A stretch of DNA of 5,843 nucleotides from an uncultured Pseudomonadota bacterium (GTDB lineage Bacteria; SAR324; NAC60-12). Shown here in pieces: positions 1 to 4,598 of the stretch (its first letter is position 1; each line of letters begins with the position of its first letter). The notes under the pieces are model-generated. The model saw nothing but the letters and a program-made list of their open reading frames with translations, was not told the origin of the DNA and did no database searches. Location of the stretch: contig CAJXNF010000203.1 of assembly GCA_913056375.1 (NCBI GenBank), positions 1-5,843 on the forward strand. The letters run 5' to 3'. The position numbers were made by a program, and so were the translations under genes.

Positions 1-583
1 GGAAGCGTTTCTCCATTCCAGCTTGCAAGCCTGCATCAAAACCTTCCTGATATCCTTGTTCTTTGACCTTATCCGCTTCTAAATGGGCTTCTCTGAGGAC
101 GGCCTGCCGTTCGTCCTCCATAGTTTGCTTTAGTGTGAGTGCTTCTTGCTTGAACTGCTCTGCCTCCAGGTTAGCTTTCTCAGTCTTCAGCAAAAGTTGC
201 TGTTTATAAAGCTGAGCCCCCTCCCGAATTGACTTGGCAAAAGCTTCTGCATCCGTCAGTAGCGAGTTCTCCCGGATGAAGTTGTCTGTTGCAAAAACAC
301 TCGCCAACTCTTGCTTTTCCTCGTCTGAATAAGACTCCTCTCCAGTATCCAACTCACCAAAAGCGGAACCATGCGAGGATTCCTGGTAAGAGGCGTCATA
401 ACCCTCAAAGTATTGGATGGCTTCAAATTCTTTCCCCTTGGCAAGATGCTCAGGGACTTCACCGGTTGGTACTGGAGGAGGAGCTACGTCAGGTTTACGA
501 TGAGGACGGCCTGGTTCTTCACTTTCAACATCCTCATCAAAACTGGGTAGCGTAAATTGCTCAAGGGCCTCTGGTGAGCTCAT
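1..583 (-). CDS. fliH: FliH-like flagellar export ATPase regulator, N-terminal 194 residues (3' end outside window)
   Basis: FliH proteins bind the flagellar export ATPase FliI at the cytoplasmic face of the basal body, inhibit it and tether it to the C ring and export gate. The frame is open from the ATG at 583 to the window edge. Residues 1-50 are acidic and proline-rich (a PPPVP run near 35-39), 51-110 are acidic and probably disordered, and about 111-175 are a charged, coiled-coil-like helix. Next comes GYQEGFDAGLQAGMEKR (177-193), with glycines at 177, 181, 185 and 189. That GxxxG ladder is a hallmark of FliH. The gene lies 78 bp after fliF, where fliG is normally found; nothing in it resembles FliG. 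No Shine-Dalgarno precedes the ATG, so the start is uncertain; GTG and TTG codons exist upstream in frame as far as the fliF stop. The conserved FliI-binding C-terminus is not visible, so the name rests on the glycine ladder, the composition and the position. Confidence 0.65.
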   Translation of the reverse strand, partial: MSSPEALEQFTLPSFDEDVESEEPGRPHRKPDVAPPPVPTGEVPEHLAKGKEFEAIQYFEGYDASYQESSHGSAFGELDTGEESYSDEEKQELASVFATDNFIRENSLLTDAEAFAKSIREGAQLYKQQLLLKTEKANLEAEQFKQEALTLKQTMEDERQAVLREAHLEADKVKEQGYQEGFDAGLQAGMEKRF

Positions 584-630
584 AAGACAGGAGTTATTAG
601 TGGGAAAAGTGAGAGAGAACGGCAGGGATT

Positions 631-657
631 CCAAGACAGCCACCAAGACTGTCTTGG
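631..657. repeat. Strong hairpin with nested palindrome between fliF and fliH
   Basis: On the plus strand CCAAGACAG (631-639) and CTGTCTTGG (649-657) form a perfect 9-bp stem with a 9-nt loop. The loop carries a second CCAAGAC (643-649), so 643-657 reads CCAAGACTGTCTTGG, a 7+1+7 palindrome. The two pairings exclude each other. On the transcribed (minus) strand the hairpin begins 4 nt after the fliF stop and has no U-run, so it is not a standard intrinsic terminator. An mRNA-stabilising 3' hairpin, a device lowering fliH translation, or a protein-binding site would all fit. Confidence 0.7.
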
Positions 658-661
658 TGTA

Positions 662-2275
662 TTACTTCTTGTCGCGCAGCCAGGTACGTACGAGGCCTGC
701 GGTCTTGATCGGATCTCCCTTGGCCATCTCGAGAATTTTTTCGCGGGGAGGTAGTCCAGATTCGCGTTCGGTTGGAATCTCGAGTTCCTCGCCTTCAAGT
801 TCACCAATGGTTGCCGGCAGGCCCATCAGCAGATCAAGATCTGCAGGCTTAGTGCTCAAGCGCTGAACCATCGGGCGGATGACCAACATGATCAATGCTA
901 GTACAGCGGCACCTAAAGAAACGTAGCGGATGAGATCCAAAATGAACTGGTTGCGAACTCGGGTCGCTTCCAGTTCAGCTGCCTTATCTTCTTCAACAGC
1001 CTTACCAAACGGCATGTTGACCACAGAAACTCGGTCTCCACGTGATTCACTGAAACCAATGGCGTTACGAACCAGGCTCTGAATTTCTTCTTTTTCGTTT
1101 TCTGACCAAGGAATGTTGTCTCGTCCAATGTAGTTACCACCCTCATCAAGAATCTGTGGACGCTTATTATCTAGCAATACCGAAACTGTTAATCGCAAAA
1201 CCTGCCCAGACGCAGTTTCTTTAACTATCTCACGTCGGGATGTTTCATAATTTCTTGTGGAATTCTTCTTGGCAAATTCAGAAACAGTTGCCGCCTCACG
1301 ACCCGTGGCTTCTGGAAGATTAGTAGTGACACCAGCAGGACCAACAGGAATAGAGCGTGTTCCAGTCGAGGCTTCATCCACCAGTTGCTCACTGACAACG
1401 CTAGTCTGATCAGGATCAATCAATTGCTCACGAATTGTCTCGCGGTCGAATTGGAGCACTGCGTTGACATTGACTCGCACCCGGTCTTCTCCAACAACCT
1501 CTTCCAACTGGGCAATCACTTTCTGCTCCAGTTCCATCTCTAGGCGTCGCTTGTAGGAATAGTGTTCGTCCAAGCGTCCACCAACAGTCTGGTCGTCCAT
1601 TCCCTCAGTCAACAAGCGCCCTTTCTGATCAGTAACTCTGACCCGACGAGGCTCCAAACCTTCGACCGCACCCGCAACCAAATGAACGACAGTTTCAACC
1701 TGTTTTTCTGAAATACCCTGAGATTTAACGGTTAGAGCTACTGAGGCTGAAGCTTCTTCTTGAGAATCTGAGAACAAGGTTTTCTGCGGAACAGCTAGTG
1801 AGACTTTAGCCCGATCAATGCTCTCAATCATACCGATCAGGCGCGCCAACTCGCCCTCTTGGGCAATCCGATATTTGACCTGCTGCTGAAACTCTGTTTC
1901 GCCCAGCGCTGGCTGTTCAAAAAGATCCAGAAAGCCAACACCACCACCTGGTAGTACCTTTTCGCTGGCCAACGTCAAGCGAGCTTGGTCAGCCATTTCT
2001 GGATGCACCATAACAGAGTTCCCACCAGGACCGAGCAGGTAAGGAATCTGATTTTCTTGAAGCTTTTGTACGATGCGTGCGGCGTCCTGAGTCTCTAAAT
2101 TTGAGTAGAGCGGAGCCCAGCTATCTTGGTTGGAAATGATGATGATTGAGACCATCCCGACTAGGACGATCAGCAGCGATACCAGAACGGTGACCCGTTT
2201 GGCGATACTTAAGGAACCGAAAAAATCTTGAAACTGGAGTCTTACGTCGCCTAGAACGCCGGCCTGCTCTGCCAT
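662..2275 (-). CDS. fliF: Flagellar MS-ring protein FliF
   Basis: FliF oligomerises in the inner membrane into the MS ring, the base on which the switch complex, export gate and rod assemble. The 537 residues are in the usual size range. Visible in order: a short cytoplasmic N-terminus; a first membrane helix at about 28-48 (VTVLVSLLIVLVGMVSIIII); periplasmic ring-building domains over about 50-220, including a region with LASEKVLPGGGVGFLDLFE and LARLIGMIESIDRAKVSLAVP; a third ring domain over about 230-440 interrupted by a Gly/Pro-rich stretch (304-322) matching the beta-collar insertion; a second membrane helix at about 451-470; and a cytoplasmic tail ending REKILEMAKGDPIKTAGLVR plus TWLRDKK, the conserved FliG-binding segment. 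The ATG at 2275 is preceded by AAGG with an 8-nt spacer, a modest ribosome site. A sigma-54 type promoter candidate lies about 150 bp upstream. The FliG-binding tail looks intact although fliG does not follow. Confidence 0.97.
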   Translation of the reverse strand: MAEQAGVLGDVRLQFQDFFGSLSIAKRVTVLVSLLIVLVGMVSIIIISNQDSWAPLYSNLETQDAARIVQKLQENQIPYLLGPGGNSVMVHPEMADQARLTLASEKVLPGGGVGFLDLFEQPALGETEFQQQVKYRIAQEGELARLIGMIESIDRAKVSLAVPQKTLFSDSQEEASASVALTVKSQGISEKQVETVVHLVAGAVEGLEPRRVRVTDQKGRLLTEGMDDQTVGGRLDEHYSYKRRLEMELEQKVIAQLEEVVGEDRVRVNVNAVLQFDRETIREQLIDPDQTSVVSEQLVDEASTGTRSIPVGPAGVTTNLPEATGREAATVSEFAKKNSTRNYETSRREIVKETASGQVLRLTVSVLLDNKRPQILDEGGNYIGRDNIPWSENEKEEIQSLVRNAIGFSESRGDRVSVVNMPFGKAVEEDKAAELEATRVRNQFILDLIRYVSLGAAVLALIMLVIRPMVQRLSTKPADLDLLMGLPATIGELEGEELEIPTERESGLPPREKILEMAKGDPIKTAGLVRTWLRDKK

Positions 2276-2477
2276 CTAAAGTGCCTTGAGCGGATATACT
2301 ACAATAGAAAATTGATCGAAGACTTGTTTACAGTTCTTCGCAATACGTGATTGTTTTCAGGAAAGTCTTACATGTCGGCGATGAACGCCCTTATTTACTC
2401 AGTTGTGCGTGCGATGCCAGCAAAATTGATTCCACCGTCTGCTTTCAAACAGTTCTACAGGAGCGATAACGAGTAGA
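2276..2477 (-). other. fliE-fliF intergenic region / probable fliF leader
   Basis: This 202-bp gap interrupts an otherwise compact cluster. I see no coding frame in it. It contains a -24/-12 promoter match at 2419-2434. In the leader that this would produce there are two small dyads: GGGCG/CGCC around 2379-2391, and at 2318-2339 a 7-bp stem (GAAG plus ACT pairing with AGTCTTC) with one bulged base. Neither is followed by a U-run. The likely function is an independent start for fliF. Confidence 0.6.
2419..2434 (-). promoter_or_regulatory. Candidate sigma-54 (-24/-12) promoter for fliF
   Basis: The minus strand reads TGGAATCAATTTTGCT. Against the RpoN consensus TGGCACG-N4-TTGCW it keeps TGG, the A at consensus position 5, a pyrimidine at position 6 and a full TTGCT, with exact GG-to-GC spacing. 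The start site would fall near 2408, giving a leader of about 130 nt before fliF. Flagellar ring, rod and switch genes are RpoN-controlled in several proteobacteria. No activator site was recognised. Confidence 0.5.
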
Positions 2478-2783
2478 TCAGACCTGCATCCGCATAACTT
2501 CTTCGTAAGCTGTTGTTAGCTTGTTGCGTACCTGCAGCAGTAGTCGCAGTGAGATTTCTGCCTTCTCCATGGCAATGACAGTTCCGTGGATATCTTTCTC
2601 AGAGGCTGTCAACAACTCTACTTGCTTCTGCTCAGCTTCCTGATGCTGACGATTAACTTCCATCAGCATTCGTTCAAATGTTTGTCCAATGTTGGCGCCA
2701 GATTCAGCGACGCTGGGTCGGGACGGATCGGGCAGTAGGCTTTTGCCCTGCAAACTGGAGAGTGAATCAGGAGGCAATTTCAT
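2478..2783 (-). CDS. fliE: Flagellar hook-basal body complex protein FliE
   Basis: FliE is a small secreted adaptor that joins the MS ring and export gate to the base of the rod and is needed early in export. The 101 residues match the family's usual length. The variable N-terminus (1-33) is followed by TFERMLMEVNRQ (35-46), a helical middle segment, and the diagnostic C-terminus RNKLTTAYEEVMRMQV (86-101), which fits the FliE pattern VRNKLVxAYxEIMxMQ(V/I). The ATG at 2783 lies 64 bp after the stop of the 95-codon gene and has no clear Shine-Dalgarno, so translation may be weak or helped by upstream translation. It belongs to the flgB-flgC-(95-codon gene)-fliE set; a 202-bp gap follows before fliF. 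Confidence 0.95.
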   Translation of the reverse strand: MKLPPDSLSSLQGKSLLPDPSRPSVAESGANIGQTFERMLMEVNRQHQEAEQKQVELLTASEKDIHGTVIAMEKAEISLRLLLQVRNKLTTAYEEVMRMQV

Positions 2784-2847
2784 AGGTTCTGATTAATAGA
2801 GTAAAACCAAGAAGTGGCAAGAGTTTCGGGCAAAAAATTCCGCTCTT

Positions 2848-3135
2848 TCAAACACTTTCTGCAGAGCGTAGATGTCGATAAAGTTTTTGTAGAGACTGCT
2901 GCACTTCCATTGCTCGCTCATACATGCTGCGTGCTTGTCGCACTTCTGCTTGCAGATTTGCACTACTGTGAAGGCCGTCTAATACTGAATCCACATCCTT
3001 GCCAAAGTTATCGACAGAACTGAGGGCTTGCTGCATCTGCTGCTGGAAGGGTCTCTCTGTTGTCACAGCAGCCTGGGTTGGACGCATGGGAACAGTGAGT
3101 TTATTATCCAAGGCGGTTGGCTTCTGCACGTTCAT
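2848..3135 (-). CDS. Uncharacterised 95-residue FliE-like / inner-rod-like protein
   Basis: I do not recognise a named family. The start at 3135 is chosen because an AGGAGG lies 4 nt before its ATG; a longer frame would need a TTG at 3168 without such a signal. There is no signal peptide, membrane helix or cysteine. Residues 1-29 are polar and probably flexible; from F30 on the protein is predicted helical and amphipathic (QQQMQQALSSVDNFGKDVDS, then MYERAMEVQQSLQKLYRHL at 71-89). From F30 to the end there are exactly 65 residues, the same as from F36 to the end of the adjacent FliE. With a one-residue shift the C-terminal L-x-x-x-Y pattern (LQKLY) lines up with FliE LTTAY. This suggests a diverged FliE paralog, or a rod or inner-rod component exported by the flagellar system. 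It starts 41 bp after flgC and is followed 64 bp later by fliE, so cotranscription is likely. The homology is inference; the reading frame itself is well supported. Confidence 0.8.
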   Translation of the reverse strand: MNVQKPTALDNKLTVPMRPTQAAVTTERPFQQQMQQALSSVDNFGKDVDSVLDGLHSSANLQAEVRQARSMYERAMEVQQSLQKLYRHLRSAESV

Positions 3136-3139
3136 GGGC

Positions 3140-3145
3140 CCTCCT
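3140..3145 (-). promoter_or_regulatory. Strong Shine-Dalgarno of the 95-codon gene
   Basis: The minus strand carries AGGAGG four nucleotides before the ATG at 3135. It is the strongest ribosome site among the genes seen here and decides between this ATG and the upstream TTG at 3168. It suggests that the small protein is made in quantity relative to FliE, whose own site is poor. Confidence 0.8.
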
Positions 3146-3176
3146 GAATGGCCACCGAGGTCAAGCAACCAAAATC

Positions 3177-3626
3177 TTAGGCGTTTCGTCCGAGATCAAG
3201 GGCTGACTGAACCATGTTCTTAGTTGCATTGAAGGCCGCAGTGTTGGCCTCGTAGGAACGGTTTGCGGACATTAAGTTGACCATCTCTTCCATGATGTTC
3301 ACGTTGGGCATCTCCACATAGCCCTCTTCGTTGGCGTCAGGATGTCCCGGCTCAAATCGAAGAATTGGTGGTCGCTCATCCTGCACAATGCCCACAACTT
3401 TTACCTCAGTTGAAGTGCTGACAGAACGATCTTGAGAGAGCAATTCTTCTTCAAAAGTTCGATCGTTCGCCACGGATGCCAGAATTACTTCCCGACGTCG
3501 GTAAGGCCCTCCCTGAGGAGTACGAGTTGTCTCAGCGTTGGCGATATTTTCTGAGATTGTATTAACACGCTGCCGCTGGGCAGTCATCCCAGATACGCTA
3601 GTATTGAATGCGGATAGAAAACTCAT
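3177..3626 (-). CDS. flgC: Flagellar proximal rod protein FlgC
   Basis: FlgC is one of the proximal rod subunits, exported across the inner membrane and assembled between the MS ring and the distal rod. At 149 residues it is of normal length. The N-terminus MSFLSAFNTSVSGMTAQRQR with NTISENIANAETTRTPQGG (22-40) and PYRRREV is the rod-family signature in its FlgC form (NIANA-x-TTRT). A variable middle (about 50-85) precedes GHPDANEEGYVEMPNVNIMEE (94-114) and the C-terminal helix MVNLMSANRSYEANTAAFNA (115-134), also typical. Its ATG overlaps the flgB stop in a TAATG, so translation is probably coupled to flgB; its own ribosome site is weak. Confidence 0.97.
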   Translation of the reverse strand: MSFLSAFNTSVSGMTAQRQRVNTISENIANAETTRTPQGGPYRRREVILASVANDRTFEEELLSQDRSVSTSTEVKVVGIVQDERPPILRFEPGHPDANEEGYVEMPNVNIMEEMVNLMSANRSYEANTAAFNATKNMVQSALDLGRNA

Positions 3627-4039
3627 TATTTGGTCTCACTGATGGCAGTTTTAAGCATCCGGAACTGATGAGAGAGCATCCGAATCGATGCATTGTACAT
3701 CAGTTGGTTCTCAGCCATCTTGGCCATTTCTTTGTCCAAATCGACTGTATTTCCGTCAAAATCAGCGAAGGGGGTCGCACTACGAATTCGCTGTCCTTCG
3801 ACCGTATCCAGCAAGGGCGCATCGTTTCCATCTAGATGCCGCTCATCTGTTACTTTCAATGGACCCGGCGTCTCTGCTTCTAGAGCTGCCACTAACGAAT
3901 TCTCGAATACTAAATCTTCAGCTTGGTAGCCGGGGGTATCCAAGTTCGCAACGTTCGAAGAGAGCAGTTTGTGTCGCTCGGTACGCAGATCTAAAGTTTT
4001 CTGCGCAAGTAATTGGGCGGTATCGTTGAACAAAGACAT
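3626..4039 (-). CDS. flgB: Flagellar proximal rod protein FlgB
   Basis: FlgB is a proximal rod subunit, exported by the flagellar type III system and placed next to FliE at the base of the rod. It has 137 residues, normal for the family. The N-terminal rod motif is clear: LLSSNVANLDTPGYQAEDLVF (25-45). The C-terminal FlgB signature DGNTVDLDKEMAKMAENQLM (95-114) is followed by YNASIRMLSHQFRMLKTAI (115-133). The ATG at 4039 has a GGAG at 4046-4049, six bases upstream, which supports this start. It is the first gene of the flgB-flgC-(95-codon gene)-fliE unit; a sigma-54 type promoter candidate ends about 30 bp before the inferred mRNA leader meets the start codon. Confidence 0.97.
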   Translation of the reverse strand: MSLFNDTAQLLAQKTLDLRTERHKLLSSNVANLDTPGYQAEDLVFENSLVAALEAETPGPLKVTDERHLDGNDAPLLDTVEGQRIRSATPFADFDGNTVDLDKEMAKMAENQLMYNASIRMLSHQFRMLKTAISETK

Positions 4040-4080
4040 GAATTACTCCGAACAGGCTGAAAAAAAGCTTTATAATTGGA

Positions 4081-4097
4081 TGCAATTCCAAGACCAG
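4081..4097 (-). promoter_or_regulatory. Candidate sigma-54 (-24/-12) promoter of the flgB operon
   Basis: The minus strand reads C-TGGTCTTGGAATTGCA. It keeps the YTGG of the -24 element and a perfect TTGCA at -12 with exact RpoN spacing (12 bases from the first G of GG to the G of GC). The four bases after TGG do not match CACG. The start site would be near 4070, giving a leader of about 31 nt with the flgB Shine-Dalgarno at 4046-4049, which is a sensible layout. An inverted repeat TTGGA/TCCAA overlaps the -12 side. A sigma-70 reading using TATAAA nearby lacks a good -35 at normal spacing. Confidence 0.6.
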
Positions 4098-4181
4098 CAC
4101 CTGAACCCACTCCGCTTTGTTTCTGACTTCGCTGACAGTATCAGGTAGTAGGAACACCATTGCTTTTAAGTCTCATCAAAC

Positions 4182-4218
4182 AAAAAGTTGAGGGGCACTA
4201 AAGCCTCTTGATCAGAGG
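4182..4218 (-). terminator. Possible terminator / attenuator-like element upstream of the flgB promoter
   Basis: On the minus strand CCTCT-GATCA-AGAGG (4204-4218) is a 5-bp hairpin. Its 3' arm can instead pair with CCCCTC near 4190-4195 (GAGG with CCTC, imperfect), and that second hairpin is followed by AACTTTTTG, a five-base U-run at 4182-4186. The two pairings exclude each other. The stems are short, so this is weakly supported. It would stop transcripts coming from dnaE before the flagellar unit. Confidence 0.35.
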
Positions 4219-4258
4219 ATACCGTGACCAAAACTACACGATTACTCTATGCCTATTC

Positions 4259-4287
4259 CTCAATAAGCTATTTAAACTGTGATTGAG
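4259..4287. promoter_or_regulatory. Inverted repeat CTCAAT-N17-ATTGAG, possible activator site
   Basis: Six-base arms at 4259-4264 and 4282-4287 lie about 175 bp upstream of the candidate flgB -24 element, a usual distance for enhancer-binding activators of sigma-54 promoters. The same word ATTGAG recurs at 4364-4369 and 4490-4495 in this gap. The activator is unknown and the role is inference. Confidence 0.3.
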
Positions 4288-4408
4288 CAAAAAGTGCTGG
4301 CTGTAGCAGATTCACAGCTACACGGAATCGCACTCCTAAACTGTCATTTTACTAGCGTGGACAATTGAGATTTTCTCCAGCTTTCCGAATGATGTAGGGT
4401 TAACATAA

Positions 4409-4428
4409 GATTAAAAATATTCTTAATC
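4409..4428. repeat. 20-bp AT-rich palindrome
   Basis: The plus strand reads GATTAAAAATATTCTTAATC. Eighteen of 20 positions are dyad-symmetric; the single mismatched pair becomes a G-U pair in RNA read from the minus strand. The size and symmetry resemble an operator for a dimeric regulator. It is far (over 300 bp) from the candidate flgB promoter. Confidence 0.5.
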
Positions 4429-4432
4429 GAAT

Positions 4433-4499
4433 AGTCTCGGAAATTGTGCTTTCGACGTGGGTTCTGCTCTGCAGAAGAGCGACTCTTCTATTGAGACTC
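4433..4499. ncRNA. Possible structured RNA element with alternative hairpins
   Basis: Plus-strand arms: AGTCTC (4433-4438) can pair with GAGACT (4494-4499) as an outer stem. Inside, TTCTGC-TCT-GCAGAA (4462-4476) and AGAAGAG-CGA-CTCTTCT (4473-4489) are perfect 6- and 7-bp hairpins that share bases 4473-4476 and so exclude each other. The same dyads exist on the minus strand, the direction of surrounding transcription. No T-run follows. Whether it is transcribed is unknown, and it matches no RNA family I recognise. Confidence 0.3.
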
Positions 4500-4560
4500 T
4501 GACAAACTCTTTTATTTGAATTAGGTCTTTCTATTTTAGGTCTGCATGAGGATTTCGGCA

Positions 4561-4582
4561 GAAAACCCTGTGGGAAACCCAC
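4561..4582 (-). terminator. Weak intrinsic terminator of dnaE
   Basis: On the minus strand, about 16 nt after the dnaE stop, GTGGG-TTT-CCCAC (4570-4582) forms a 5-bp GC-rich hairpin followed by AGGGTTTTC. The T-run is short and delayed by three G, so termination may be partial. Confidence 0.4.
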
Positions 4583-4598
4583 TAATTACCGACCGTAT

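Larger units (their letters stand above)
4040..4598. other. dnaE-flgB intergenic region (559 bp), no gene seen
   Basis: This stretch has no frame I would call coding. The longest open frame on the minus strand here (about 60 codons) has no ribosome site and an implausible composition. It is rich in dyads: a terminator-like hairpin just after dnaE, a cluster of overlapping hairpins at 4433-4499, a 20-bp palindrome at 4409-4428, a CTCAAT/ATTGAG inverted pair at 4259-4287, a second terminator-like element at 4182-4218, and a -24/-12 promoter at 4081-4097. It probably ends dnaE transcription and controls the flagellar unit; a small RNA is possible. Confidence 0.6.

Noticed and set aside
289..555. 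Plus-strand open frame of about 88 codons
   Set aside because: It lies antisense to the FliH-like gene, whose frame has a clear family signature; composition is that of a shadow frame.
2405..2420. TGGCATCGCACGC as a -24/-12 promoter before fliF
   Set aside because: The GG-to-GC distance is two bases too short; the overlapping upstream match at 2419-2434 has exact spacing.
2798..2836. Sigma-54 type match on the plus strand (TGGCAAGAG... near the 95-codon gene end)
   Set aside because: The GG-to-GC distance is two bases too long and no gene lies downstream on the plus strand.
3136..3168. Longer version of the 95-codon gene starting at TTG 3168
   Set aside because: AGGAGG sits directly before the ATG at 3135, and the additional 11 residues would be read through that ribosome site.
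3688..4029. Plus-strand open frame of about 113 codons
   Set aside because: It is fully antisense to flgB, which is certain from both terminal motifs.
4282..4320. CRP-like TGTGA...TCACA arms
   Set aside because: The two half sites are far apart, not at the six-base spacing of a CRP site.
4400..4582. Minus-strand 60-codon frame in the dnaE-flgB gap
   Set aside because: No ribosome site, Arg/Ser-rich composition unlike a real small protein, and it runs through the terminator-like hairpin and the palindromic elements.
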